Assembly: GCF_000425945.1 (NCBI RefSeq)
Contig: NZ_AUEK01000009.1
Coordinates: 310,001 to 374,000 of the forward strand
DNA from: Candidatus Solirubrobacter pratensis
GTDB lineage: Bacteria > Actinomycetota > Thermoleophilia > Solirubrobacterales > Solirubrobacteraceae
Reading direction: 5' to 3'
Length of the DNA stretch: 64,000 nucleotides
Shown here: positions 8,245 through 16,656 of the stretch, piece by piece
Numbering within the stretch: position 1 is the first letter of the stretch
Layout: each line of letters opens with the position of its first letter
The notes under the pieces: model-generated
Told to the model about the DNA's origin: nothing
The model's input: only the letters and a program-made list of their open reading frames with translations
Databases searched by the model: none
Program-made: the position numbers and the translations under genes

Positions 8245-9108
8245 GTGGTGGTGCTCAAGCCGGGCCGGTCCGACCCGCAGGAGCCCGCGCTCGCGGCATC
8301 CTCCACGGCGACCGCGAGCCTCGTCGCCCCCGACCGCGGCAACCGCTTCGACGGCGCGCGCGCGTGGGCGATGCTCGAGTACCAGGTCGAGCTCGGCCCG
8401 CGCCCGGCCGGCTCGTCCGAGTCGCGCAGGCTCGCCGCCTACATCCGCGCGCGGCTGCCCCGCGGGCGCTACGAGAAGCTGCCCGGCGGCCTGCGCAACG
8501 TCGTGGGCGAGATCCCCGGCAAGGGCAAGGCGATCCTCGTCGGCGCGCACTACGACACCAAGGACATCCCCGGCTTCGTCGGCGCCAACGACGGCGCGGG
8601 CGGCACGGCGCAGATGCTCCAGGTGGCCGCCGACCTGCGGCGGATGAAACGGCCCGCGGGCGCGCCGCCGATCCGCTTCGTCGCCTTCGACGGCGAGGAG
8701 GCGACCGACGACGCCGACTTCTACGGCACGGGACTGCGCGGCTCCAAGCCGTACGCCCGCAAGCATGCCAAGCAGCTGCAGGCGATGATCCTGCTCGACT
8801 TCGTGGCCGACAAGGATCTCGGGATCCCGCGCGACGCGAGCTCGGACCCGGGCCTGTGGGCGAAGCTGCGCGCGGCCGCCCAGAAGGTGGGCTCGGGGGA
8901 CGCGTTCCCGGCCCTCGATCAGGGCACGGTCGAGGACGACCACACGCCGTTCATCCGCCGCGGCGTGCCGTCGATCGACCTGATCGACTTCGTGTTCGCC
9001 TGCTGGCACAAGACCTGCGACGACCTCACCGCCGTGTCCGAGCAGTCGCTGGACACGAGCGGCGAGGCCGTGCTGGAGCTGCTCAGGGAGCTGTCGTCGA
9101 CAGCGTGA
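8245..9108 (+). CDS. M28-family zinc peptidase / glutaminyl-peptide-cyclotransferase-like, membrane anchored
   Basis: A 287-residue (from GTG 8245) extracytoplasmic zinc hydrolase. Putative metal ligands, in GTG numbering, are His102 (GAHYDTKD), Asp116 (GANDGAGG), Glu151/Glu152 (FDGEEA), Asp185 (LLDFVADKD) and His233 (EDDHTPF). The DDHTPFIRRGVPSIDLIDF segment resembles glutaminyl cyclases more than aminopeptidases. The in-frame codons upstream back to a TGA at 8179 encode a clean signal anchor (Arg-Arg, then TILAAGIAIAAVVVVL), but contain no ATG, GTG or TTG, so the annotated GTG cuts through the hydrophobic helix. A non-standard start close to the acyl-CoA dehydrogenase stop is likely. The 3' end overlaps the convergent gene by 26 bases. 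Confidence 0.85.
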   Translation: MVVLKPGRSDPQEPALAASSTATASLVAPDRGNRFDGARAWAMLEYQVELGPRPAGSSESRRLAAYIRARLPRGRYEKLPGGLRNVVGEIPGKGKAILVGAHYDTKDIPGFVGANDGAGGTAQMLQVAADLRRMKRPAGAPPIRFVAFDGEEATDDADFYGTGLRGSKPYARKHAKQLQAMILLDFVADKDLGIPRDASSDPGLWAKLRAAAQKVGSGDAFPALDQGTVEDDHTPFIRRGVPSIDLIDFVFACWHKTCDDLTAVSEQSLDTSGEAVLELLRELSSTA

Positions 9109-12100
9109 ACGTCAGCGTTGCCGAGTAGGCGCCGGTCCGCAGCGGGTCGTCGGCGCCGACGTGCTGGCGGAACCCGATCCCGAACGTGTCGTTGGAGACC
9201 GGGCCGGTCCACGCGGCCCTGCCGAGGTCGACCGCGACCGGCTCGGCGAGCTTGAACGCGCCGTTGGCGAGCGTGGCGCCCGACGCGCTGAGCGCCGCGT
9301 CGGCGGCCGTGGACGTCACCGTCGCCGTCGTCGAGGCGCTGTACTGCTTGTCGATCCCCGGCGTGAACGCGCCGAAGCTCGCCGCGCCGCCGAGCCTCAG
9401 CGCGAGCGTCGGCGGCACGGTGCCCCCGGCCGTCCCCGGCACGCCGACGACGATCGTCTTGGAGGCCGTGACCGGCGCGAGGTCGTCGCCGTCGCGCATC
9501 GACTCGTTGGCGACCGTGACGGTGACCTGGCCGGAGCGCAGGCCGGTGATCGTCCCGGCGACCGGGTCGAGCACGGCGACCTTGCCGGTCGTGTCCGCGT
9601 CCGTGCCGATCGCGAGGTTGTCCGAGCCGCCCCAGTGGACCGACATCGGGTAGCGCAGCGGCACGACGCGCGTGCCGGGCTGGACGCCGCTCGGCTGCAC
9701 GATCGAGCCGGAGATCGCGCCTGTCGCTCCGGTCACCAGCGTGTCGGGCGCGTCGATCGTGGCGCTCTGCGCGAACGCGCGCACGTCGGCGCGCAGCCAC
9801 GCGTCGCTCGCGCCCGGGTCGACGCCGAAGCGCACCCAGCCGGTGAAGCCGCCGCGATCCGGCGTGCCGTAGGGCGACTTGCCCGAGGACGGGAGGACCA
9901 TGTACGGGACGCCGTCGACGCGCCGCACGTCGACGATCTGCGCGTGCGAGCCGGCCATCGCCGCGCCCTTGCCGCTGGTCTCGGTGAAGCGGGTCAGCAG
10001 GCGCTCGAGCAGCGCCGCCTCGTTGCGGTCGCCGAGCTGGCTGGCCTCGGTGGGATCGGGGTCGTGCGTCGGGTGATGCGCGAACACGACGACGTCCTTC
10101 ACCGCCGGGTCGGTCGCCGCCGTGTCCAGCGCGTCCTGGAGCAGCGGGAGCTGGTCCCAGTCGGAGCCGCGCAGCGTCCCGCGCGTGCTGTTGAGCAGTA
10201 CGAAGCGCACGCCGGCGTGGTCGAAGGTGCGATACGGCGTACCGAACTGCGCCTTCCACGCGTCCAGGTTGCCGGTGCCGTAGGACTCGTGGTTGCCCGG
10301 CACGTAGTAGCACGGGACCTGACCCGGACCGGGATCGGGCTGCTCGCCCGCCTTGACGAGATCGCAGCCGCCGGTCTCGAGCGTCGTCCTGGCCAGCGCG
10401 ATGTCCTGCGGGTAGCCGGTGTCGACGATGTCGCCGTTGAGCACGACGAAGTCCGGACGGGTGGTGCGGATCCGCTTGAGCGCCGCGATCGCGACCTTGG
10501 TCAGCTCGGGCTGCGCGGCGGTGAACTGCACGTCGGACAGGGCGGCGAAGCTCCAGGCGCCGGAGAGCTTGCCGTCGGGGCTGATCAGCCGGTCGGCGAG
10601 CAGCGGGTCAGGCGCAGGCGCCTCGATCTCACTCGGGACGTCGACCTCGAGGTCGTCGAGCAGGAACGAGCCCTTGTACAGCTTCGTCGCCGACGTCTCG
10701 ATCAGGCGCACGTTGTCCACGCGCACCGGGTACTGGACGCCGCTCGTGGGCAGATCGGCGGAGAACTTCTGCCAGCCGGCGCCGGTCGCATAGCCCGGGC
10801 GCAGGTCGATCGTCCTGTTGGCCGCGTCGCGCAGCGAGATCGTGACCCACTGGCCCTGGCCGTCGCCCTTGACCCACACGCTGGCGCGCAGCGGCTGGCC
10901 GGGCAGCATGATCTGCTGCTTGAGGACCGCGCCGGCGCTGCGGGTGGCGGTCGACGCCGTGAAGTCGTAGTCGACCTTCATCGCCTTGCCGGTGTGGCCG
11001 CCGTCGACGATCGAGATCGCGCCGGTGGGGGAGCGGTCGTTGCGGAAGCTCCACGGGCTGCCGTCGTCGAAGCCGCTGACGAGCTTCGTCTGGAAGCCGA
11101 CGGTGACGGGCACGCGTGCGGTGAGCCCGGCGGCGCGCAGCGTGACGATCGTCGCGCCGTTGGCGGTCGGGACGATGCGCAGGCCACCGTCGGCCGCCGG
11201 CAGGATCGAGAGGACCGCGTGGTCGTAGTCGAGCACGATGTCCGACGGGTCGATCGGGGCGGTGTAGCCGTCGTCGTCGCGGCCGTTGAGGCGCAGGATC
11301 GACGCGGGGGAGCTGGTTTCGGCGAATGAGAGCCGCGCGGCCGAGGGCTCGAGCGCGCGCGGGGCGCCGAGCACGCGCACGTCGGCCGTCCCGGTGGCGG
11401 CGCCGTTGCGCGCGGTCACCGTCACGGTGCCGGACTCCGGCGCCTCCAGCGCCGCGCCGTCGATCGTGCCCGCCGACGCGCTCCACGTCACCGCGCCCGC
11501 TGCGACCGGCGCGTCGCGGTCATCGAGGCCCTTGGCGCCGAGCGCGCGGTGCAGGCCTCCGAAGACGCGGTCCTGGGCGCTCACGACGAGGCGGTGCAGC
11601 GTGCCGTCGCCGGGGCGCAGGAAGAGCCCGACGCCGTTCGGGTCGGCACGCTCGCTGCCGTCGGACGGCACGTTGCGCACGGTCGCGCCGAGCCCGCCGA
11701 GCGGGCGTGCGACGAGCGTCGTGGAGCCGCCGCCGTCGAGGTTGAGCGCGGTGTCGGCGCCGAGCGCCGCCATCAGGTCGCCCATCTGCGCGCGCGTCGG
11801 GCCGGGCACGAGCGACTGGCGCCCGTCGGCGATCGCCAGCAGCATCGTCCTGCCGCCGTCCTTGAAGCCGATCGCCGTGCGCGGCGCGTTGCCGTCGCTG
11901 CCCACGACCGACTCGGGCTGCGGGACGCCGTTCTTGACCAGGATCTGGCGCCCGCCGACGGCGAACGCGAGCTGGTCGGCGATGTCGCTCTTGAGCGCGT
12001 AGTGCAGCGCGACCGGATCGCCCGGCTGCAGCGCGCGCAGCGCGGCGGCGCCGGCCTCGCGGCCGTCGAGCGCGAACGCGTCGTCCGGGAGCTGCCCGGA

Positions 12101-12745
12101 GCCGGGCTGGCCGACCGACGCGACCTTGCCGCCGACCACGATCGCCTCGGCGACGTCGGTCGCGGTGTCGAGCCCGCGCCGGCGGCTGTAGATGCCCCAC
12201 GCGGGCGTGTAGGCGACGATCGTCCCCGCTCCCGGACTGGTCGGGTCGTTCAGGCCCTTCACGGCCTTCGTCCCGCTCGGCAGGTCCGCGGTGGCGTCGA
12301 GCGTCAGGTTCGCGAGCCGGCCGAGGCCGTCGGGCGTGACGCCGGCGACCTGGGCCGAGCCGGCGCCGGACTTGATGATCTGCCCTGCGCCGATCTCAGG
12401 GCCGATCGCGGCATTGGAGTTGTTGATGTCGAAGAAGTCGCCGTTGACCCCGGCGACGGCGCCCGCCGCCTTTGCGGACGCCGACAGCGGGCCGCCGGCG
12501 GCGACCTTGCCCGCCGTCAGCAGGTCGGCCTTCACGCCGTCGCCCTGGAGGTCGACGGTCAGCACCTGCGCGTCGGTCCAGCCGATCTGCTGGAGCTCGA
12601 CGAAGTGGCGCAGCGTGATGTCGGGGCCGATGCGCTCGGTCCTGTCGGACAGCGTGAGCGTGTCCGCGGCGTGCGCGGCCGGGGGGAGGGCCGCGCCCGC
12701 GACGAGTAAGGCGGCGACGAGGCGCCGCACTGGAGTGGGGAGCAT
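9083..12745 (-). CDS. secreted phosphodiester glycosidase (NAGPA domain) - metallophosphoesterase multidomain protein
   Basis: A 1220-residue exported protein. Residues 1-27 are a signal peptide (RRLVAALLVAGAALPPAAHA). Residues about 60-378 are a phosphodiester glycosidase (NAGPA, DUF2233) domain with GVNGDFFD near 100 and NLDGGGST near 336. Residues 385-560 look Ig-like, 555-705 like a carbohydrate-binding beta sandwich, and 730-995 are a calcineurin-like phosphoesterase with Asp738 (ALSDVQF), GD at 771-772, GNHE at 817-820, HH at 890 and SHAQ at 934. The usual DxH is DVQ here, so one metal ligand is changed. Residues 1040-1105 resemble a Big2 repeat and the last 100 a further beta domain. 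ATG 12745 is preferred over GTG 12751 by the GGAAGAAG site. A role in cell-surface glycan or phosphodiester turnover is inferred. Confidence 0.85.
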   Translation of the reverse strand: MLPTPVRRLVAALLVAGAALPPAAHAADTLTLSDRTERIGPDITLRHFVELQQIGWTDAQVLTVDLQGDGVKADLLTAGKVAAGGPLSASAKAAGAVAGVNGDFFDINNSNAAIGPEIGAGQIIKSGAGSAQVAGVTPDGLGRLANLTLDATADLPSGTKAVKGLNDPTSPGAGTIVAYTPAWGIYSRRRGLDTATDVAEAIVVGGKVASVGQPGSGQLPDDAFALDGREAGAAALRALQPGDPVALHYALKSDIADQLAFAVGGRQILVKNGVPQPESVVGSDGNAPRTAIGFKDGGRTMLLAIADGRQSLVPGPTRAQMGDLMAALGADTALNLDGGGSTTLVARPLGGLGATVRNVPSDGSERADPNGVGLFLRPGDGTLHRLVVSAQDRVFGGLHRALGAKGLDDRDAPVAAGAVTWSASAGTIDGAALEAPESGTVTVTARNGAATGTADVRVLGAPRALEPSAARLSFAETSSPASILRLNGRDDDGYTAPIDPSDIVLDYDHAVLSILPAADGGLRIVPTANGATIVTLRAAGLTARVPVTVGFQTKLVSGFDDGSPWSFRNDRSPTGAISIVDGGHTGKAMKVDYDFTASTATRSAGAVLKQQIMLPGQPLRASVWVKGDGQGQWVTISLRDAANRTIDLRPGYATGAGWQKFSADLPTSGVQYPVRVDNVRLIETSATKLYKGSFLLDDLEVDVPSEIEAPAPDPLLADRLISPDGKLSGAWSFAALSDVQFTAAQPELTKVAIAALKRIRTTRPDFVVLNGDIVDTGYPQDIALARTTLETGGCDLVKAGEQPDPGPGQVPCYYVPGNHESYGTGNLDAWKAQFGTPYRTFDHAGVRFVLLNSTRGTLRGSDWDQLPLLQDALDTAATDPAVKDVVVFAHHPTHDPDPTEASQLGDRNEAALLERLLTRFTETSGKGAAMAGSHAQIVDVRRVDGVPYMVLPSSGKSPYGTPDRGGFTGWVRFGVDPGASDAWLRADVRAFAQSATIDAPDTLVTGATGAISGSIVQPSGVQPGTRVVPLRYPMSVHWGGSDNLAIGTDADTTGKVAVLDPVAGTITGLRSGQVTVTVANESMRDGDDLAPVTASKTIVVGVPGTAGGTVPPTLALRLGGAASFGAFTPGIDKQYSASTTATVTSTAADAALSASGATLANGAFKLAEPVAVDLGRAAWTGPVSNDTFGIGFRQHVGADDPLRTGAYSATLTFTLSTTAP

Positions 12746-12854
12746 AAGCACGGACTTCTTCCTGATTGCGCGTCCGCGCCTGTGATCATTTCGTGAGAAT
12801 CACCAGTGAGCGGTCTCGCTTCGGGCGTGCGCGTCCGGCGAGGCGCCGGCGGCG

Positions 12855-12990
12855 CCGTGCTGTGCGCCGCCCGGGGGTCTCCGCGCCGCGGCTTCTCGGC
12901 GCCGCGGGCTGCGCCGCCGCGGTTCTCCGCGCCGCGGCTTCTCGGCGCCGCGGGCTGTGCGCCGCCCGGGGTCTCCGCGCGGCGGCTTGT
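12855..12990. repeat. GC-rich imperfect tandem repeat
   Basis: The string CTCCGCGCCGCGGCTTCTCG followed by GCGCCGCGGGCTG occurs at 12879-12911 and again at 12925-12957, period about 46 bases. The outer parts (TGCGCCGCCCGGGG) recur at about 12862 and 12957. The copies are internally palindromic around GGCGCC and CGCGG. Confidence 0.7.
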
Positions 12991-12995
12991 CGGGG

Positions 12996-13213
12996 TCGGC
13001 GAACTGCGCTGGTAAGCGGATGGGTCAGCGTGCCTGGGCGGTTCGCGAGGCCGCGTGGTCGGCTCGGGCGGGCGTGGCGAGGGGGTGGCACCCCCGAGGC
13101 TCGTGGTCGATGATGGTCGGACGTGCGCGGAAGCGGGCGCGTCGGTGATCGAGCGTGTCCGTCGGGCCGAGGAGCCGGATCGACCCGCACTCCTTACCAG
13201 CGCAGTTCGCCGA
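12996..13213. repeat. 218-base segment bounded by perfect 21-base inverted repeats
   Basis: The left arm 12996-13016 begins TCGGCGAACTGCGCTGG and the right arm 13193-13213 is its exact reverse complement. The arms enclose 176 bases without a credible gene but with a central GGGGGTG/CACCCCC hairpin. No target-site duplication is obvious. It could be a small non-autonomous mobile element, a long-stem RNA or part of a genome-wide interspersed repeat. Confidence 0.5.
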
Positions 13214-13286
13214 TCCCGCCACGCGCGGTGAGGTACGCGCGCGGCTCGGTCTCGCGGCCTGGACGATCGCGTCGGTGATCGAGCGT
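13138..13286. repeat. 19-base direct repeat, 130 bases apart
   Basis: CGCGTCGGTGATCGAGCGT occurs at 13138-13156 and at 13268-13286, with similar following sequence (GTCCGTCGG against CTTCGTCGG). One copy lies inside the inverted-repeat segment and one outside it. Confidence 0.6.
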
Positions 13287-13412
13287 CTTCGTCGGCCTCC
13301 GGGCCCGAGAGACTCGCCGCCGCCGCGACTCGCTCGCCGCGTCCTCCGCGATGCCGCGCGCGCGATGATCGCCCAGCGGCCCCCGCGAAGTGCGCGCCCC
13401 GAGCGCGGCGCC

Positions 13413-14720
13413 CTACGCCGCGAGGATCGCCTCCGCGGCGCGCTCGATGTCCTCGCTCGTCGTCGGCCAGCCCGAGACCGAGATCCGCAGCGACGGCCGC
13501 CCGCGCCAGACCGTCCCGCTCGCCCACAGCGTCCCTTCGTCCTGGATCGCCGCGATCCGGTCCTCGGGCAGGTCGACGACGACCTGGTTGAGCACGACCT
13601 CGTTGCGGATCTCCAGGCCGCCGTGCGCGAGCAGCGCGGCCATGTGCGCCGCGTGCTCGCAGCAGCGGTCGACGAGCTCGCCGAGCCCGTCCCGGCCGAG
13701 CGCGCGCAGCGCGGCGTAGACCGCGAAGCCGCGCGCGCGGCGCGACGACTCCGGCACCAGGGAGGCGGGCTCGCGCCGCCCGGATGCGATCAGATACGCG
13801 GCGGTGAGCGCGAACGTGCGCGCGTGCGCCTCGCGGTCGGCGACGATCGCCAGGCCGCTGTCGTACGGGACGTTGAGCCACTTGTGCGCGTCGACCGCCC
13901 ACGAGTCGGCGCGCTCGGCGTCGCGTACGAGCCCGCGACGCGCCGGGCTCGCCGCCGCCCACAGGCCGAAGGCGCCGTCGACGTGCAGCCACACGTTCTC
14001 CCCGCACGCGTCGGCGATCGCGCCGAACGGGTCGAACGCGCCGGAGTTCACGTTGCCCGCCTGCGCGCACACGATCGCCGGGCCGTCGACGCGTGCCAGC
14101 GGGCGAGCGTCGATCGCGCCCTGCCCGTCGACCGGAACCCGCCGCGGCTCCCCGAGGCCGAGCATCCGCAACGCGCGGAAGATCGTCGTGTGCGCCTCCT
14201 CGCCGACCACGACGTCGATCCGCGGCGCCCCGTTGAGCCCGTCGCGCGCGACGTCCCAGCCGGCGCGCCGCAGCACCTCGTCGCGCGCGACGGCGAGGCA
14301 GGTGAAGTTCGCCATCTGCGCGCCGGTGACCATCCCGACGCCCGCGCCGGCGGGCAGCCCCAGCACGTCGAGCAGCCAGCCCGCGGCGACCTCCTCGGCC
14401 ACGGCGGCGGCCGGGGACGTCGCATACAGGCCGGCGTTCTGGTCCCACGCCGCGGTCAGCCAGTCGGCCGCGAGCGCCGCGGGCAGTACGCCGCCGGTCA
14501 CGAAGCCGAAGTAGCGCGGACCGGGAGACGCGACCAACCCCGGCTCCACCGCCGCGACGAGGTCGTCGATCACCGTCGCGGCGTCCACGCCTTCGGCGCT
14601 CAGCGCGATCCGCAGGGCCTCGGGGTCGGCGACGGCGCCCGCGTGTCGCTCCGGCAGCCCCTCGAGGAAGGCCACCGCATGCTCGCTCGCGCGCGCGAGC
14701 AGGTCTGCGTCCAGGATCAT
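13413..14720 (-). CDS. pyridoxal-dependent (group II) amino acid decarboxylase family protein
   Basis: A 435-residue PLP enzyme of the glutamate/aromatic-amino-acid decarboxylase family. The PLP lysine is Lys280 in DAHKWLN, the ring-binding Asp248 is in LHVDGAFG, and the substrate-side motif [10 protein letters not shown] is at 68-77. Length matches bacterial members related to tyrosine/DOPA decarboxylases; the amine product is unknown, and some family members act as aldehyde synthases instead. ATG 14720 overlaps the TGA of the preceding cation-diffusion gene (ATGA), so the pair is translationally coupled. Confidence 0.88.
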   Translation of the reverse strand: MILDADLLARASEHAVAFLEGLPERHAGAVADPEALRIALSAEGVDAATVIDDLVAAVEPGLVASPGPRYFGFVTGGVLPAALAADWLTAAWDQNAGLYATSPAAAVAEEVAAGWLLDVLGLPAGAGVGMVTGAQMANFTCLAVARDEVLRRAGWDVARDGLNGAPRIDVVVGEEAHTTIFRALRMLGLGEPRRVPVDGQGAIDARPLARVDGPAIVCAQAGNVNSGAFDPFGAIADACGENVWLHVDGAFGLWAAASPARRGLVRDAERADSWAVDAHKWLNVPYDSGLAIVADREAHARTFALTAAYLIASGRREPASLVPESSRRARGFAVYAALRALGRDGLGELVDRCCEHAAHMAALLAHGGLEIRNEVVLNQVVVDLPEDRIAAIQDEGTLWASGTVWRGRPSLRISVSGWPTTSEDIERAAEAILAA

Positions 14721-15640
14721 CGGCGGACTCTACGCGGGGTCGGATCGAGGAACACCTCGCCGACCTCGGCCACCGCCTCGTGCAGCTTGTCGTCGAGCTC
14801 CTCGGCGAGCGCCTCGACCTCGCCGGAGTCGAGGCCGTCGGCGACGTCGAAGCGCGCCGCCACGAGCAGGGAGCCGGGGCCCATGACCATCGTCAGCAGC
14901 TCCTCGAGCGAGTCGACCCGCGGATCCTCATCGAACACGCGCGCGAGCGCCTCGCGCTCCTCCGGCAGCGCCCCCTCGCCGATCAGCAGCCGCCGGGTGT
15001 CGCGCCCGAGGGTGAAGGCGACGATCGCGAGCAGGACGCCGATCGCGATAGACGCCATGCCGTCGTAGACGACGTCGCCGGTGATCTGCGCGAGCCCGAG
15101 CCCAGCCGCCGCGAGCACGACGCCGGCGACCGCGGCGCTGTCCTCGAACACGACGGTCTTGGTGGTCGGGTCCCGGCTCACGCGGATGTGATGCCCGAAG
15201 CTGCGCTGCTTGGCCTGGGCCTCGCCGCGCGTCTGGCGCGCGGCGCGGATCAGCGAGGAGCCCTCGAGCACGAGCGCCAGCGCCAGCACCGCGAAGGCGA
15301 TCCCGGCCCCGCCCTCCTCCGAGCCGCCCGCGACGATCCGGTGCACGCCCTCGTAGACCGAGAACACCGCTCCGGAGACGAAGATGAACACGGCCGCGAG
15401 GAAGGACCAGAAGAAGCGCTCCTTGCCGTAGCCGAACGGGTGCGAGCTGTCGGGCTCGCGGTCGGCCCGGTTCAGGGACGCCAGGAGCAGCAGCTGGTTG
15501 GTGGTGTCGGCGACCGAGTGCGCGGCCTCCGCGAGCATCGCGCTGGACCCGCTGATCAGGCCGCCCGCGAGCTTGGCGATGCCGATGCCGGCGTTGGCGG
15601 CCAGCGCGACGTAGACGGTCTTGTGGCTCTCCGAGGCCAT
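14717..15640 (-). CDS. cation diffusion facilitator (CDF) family transporter
   Basis: A 307-residue inner-membrane metal/proton antiporter of the CDF family. Six hydrophobic helices fill residues 8-215. The first metal site is in [13 protein letters not shown] (His41, Asp45), with the partner site in FEDSAAVAG (Glu/Asp). The C-terminal 85 residues form the usual cytoplasmic dimerisation domain ([10 protein letters not shown] to the end). It is closest to the FieF-like/uncharacterised group that carries [14 protein letters not shown], so zinc, iron or manganese are all possible. It starts 36 bases from the divergent ispH and shares an ATGA overlap with the downstream decarboxylase. Confidence 0.9.
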   Translation of the reverse strand: MASESHKTVYVALAANAGIGIAKLAGGLISGSSAMLAEAAHSVADTTNQLLLLASLNRADREPDSSHPFGYGKERFFWSFLAAVFIFVSGAVFSVYEGVHRIVAGGSEEGGAGIAFAVLALALVLEGSSLIRAARQTRGEAQAKQRSFGHHIRVSRDPTTKTVVFEDSAAVAGVVLAAAGLGLAQITGDVVYDGMASIAIGVLLAIVAFTLGRDTRRLLIGEGALPEEREALARVFDEDPRVDSLEELLTMVMGPGSLLVAARFDVADGLDSGEVEALAEELDDKLHEAVAEVGEVFLDPTPRRVRR

Positions 15641-15662
15641 CGCGCGTACCTACCCGGTCTCC

Positions 15663-15668
15663 TACACT
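15663..15668 (+). promoter_or_regulatory. -10 element (TACACT) of the ispH promoter, leaderless
   Basis: TACACT ends 8 bases before the ispH ATG at 15677. This matches the spacing and hexamer in front of the SufT-like gene, and no ribosome-binding sequence is visible. Confidence 0.55.
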
Positions 15669-15676
15669 CGGAGTCG

Positions 15677-16633
15677 ATGGCTCCCGAGAAGCTCCTGCTG
15701 GCCGCGCCGCGCGGGTACTGCGCCGGCGTCGACCGGGCGGTCCAGACCGTCGAGCGCGCGCTCGAGCTCTACGGCGCGCCGGTCTACGTCCGCAAGGAGA
15801 TCGTCCACAACAAGCACGTCGTGGCGCAGCTGCGCGATCGCGGCGCGGTCTTCGTCGAGGAGCTCGACGATGCGATCCCCGAGGGCGCGATCACCGTCTT
15901 CTCCGCCCACGGCGTCTCGCCAGCCGTCCACGCCGAGGCGCGGCAGCGCAACCTGCGCACGATCGACGCCACGTGCCCGCTGGTCACCAAGGTGCACCGC
16001 GAGGCGCTGAAGTTCGCGTCCGAGGGCTACACGATCGTCCTGATCGGCCACGCCGGCCACGAGGAGGTCGAGGGCACGATGGGCGAGGCGCCCGAGCACA
16101 TCGTGCTCGTCGAGTCCGAGGAGGACGTCGACGCGCTCGAGGTGGAGGACCCGTCCAAGCTGGCCTACATCTCGCAGACGACGCTGTCGGTCGATGAGAC
16201 GCGCACGATCATCGCGCGCCTGCGCGCCCGCTTCCCGAGCATCGTCGGCCCGCGCACCGACGACATCTGCTACGCGACCACCAACCGCCAGTCGGCGGTC
16301 AAGCAGATGGCCGCCGAGTGCGACCTCGTGCTCGTGATCGGCTCGCGCAACTCGTCGAACTCCAACCGCCTGGTCGACGTCGCCCGCGACGCCGGCGCCG
16401 CGGCCTACCTGATCGACAACGAGGAGCAGGTCCAGGACGAGTGGCTCGAGGGCGTGCGCGTCGTCGGCATCTCCTCGGGCGCGTCGGCCCCTGAGGAGCT
16501 CGTCGGCCGCCTGGTCGCCTTCTTCCGCCTGCGCGGCGTGCAGGACGTCTCGGAGTTCGAGGTCATGCGCGAGGACGTCCGCTTCATGCTCCCGAAGCAG
16601 ATCCGCCAGGCGCTCACCGCCGCCGAGGCGTAG
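15677..16633 (+). CDS. ispH: 4-hydroxy-3-methylbut-2-enyl diphosphate reductase
   Basis: A 318-residue Fe-S enzyme that makes IPP and DMAPP from HMBPP, the last step of the methylerythritol phosphate pathway. The three cluster cysteines are Cys15 ([11 protein letters not shown]), Cys100 ([11 protein letters not shown]) and Cys198 ([11 protein letters not shown]). The conserved His44, Glu130 (GHEEVEGT) and the SSNSNRL substrate loop are also present. Length equals the family norm. The ATG is fixed by the family start and by the -10 8 bases upstream. It is divergent from the CDF gene and convergent with the CoA transferase. Confidence 0.97.
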   Translation: MAPEKLLLAAPRGYCAGVDRAVQTVERALELYGAPVYVRKEIVHNKHVVAQLRDRGAVFVEELDDAIPEGAITVFSAHGVSPAVHAEARQRNLRTIDATCPLVTKVHREALKFASEGYTIVLIGHAGHEEVEGTMGEAPEHIVLVESEEDVDALEVEDPSKLAYISQTTLSVDETRTIIARLRARFPSIVGPRTDDICYATTNRQSAVKQMAAECDLVLVIGSRNSSNSNRLVDVARDAGAAAYLIDNEEQVQDEWLEGVRVVGISSGASAPEELVGRLVAFFRLRGVQDVSEFEVMREDVRFMLPKQIRQALTAAEA

Positions 16634-16656
16634 GCCGCCGCGCGCGACCGCCGGCG

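Larger units (their letters stand above)
12752..13412. other. 661-base intergenic block with repeats, no supported gene
   Basis: Both flanking genes (12745 and 13413) are on the minus strand. Open frames in this block are arginine- and proline-rich, present on both strands, and match no family, so I call none. It holds the promoter side of the secreted glycosidase gene (12746-12800), a GC-rich tandem repeat (about 12855-12990), a 218-base stretch bounded by 21-base inverted repeats (12996-13213), a hairpin GGGGGTG/CACCCCC at 13081-13095 and a 19-base direct repeat. Confidence 0.7.

Noticed and set aside
12766..13222. Several overlapping open frames on both strands in the 12.8-13.2 kb gap
   Set aside because: They are Arg/Pro/Ala-rich, lack ribosome sites and any family match, and arise because stop codons are rare at this GC content.
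12855..13290. Repeats at 12.9-13.3 kb as a CRISPR array
   Set aside because: Only two imperfect copies of a GC-rich unit without regular spacers, and no cas genes in the window.
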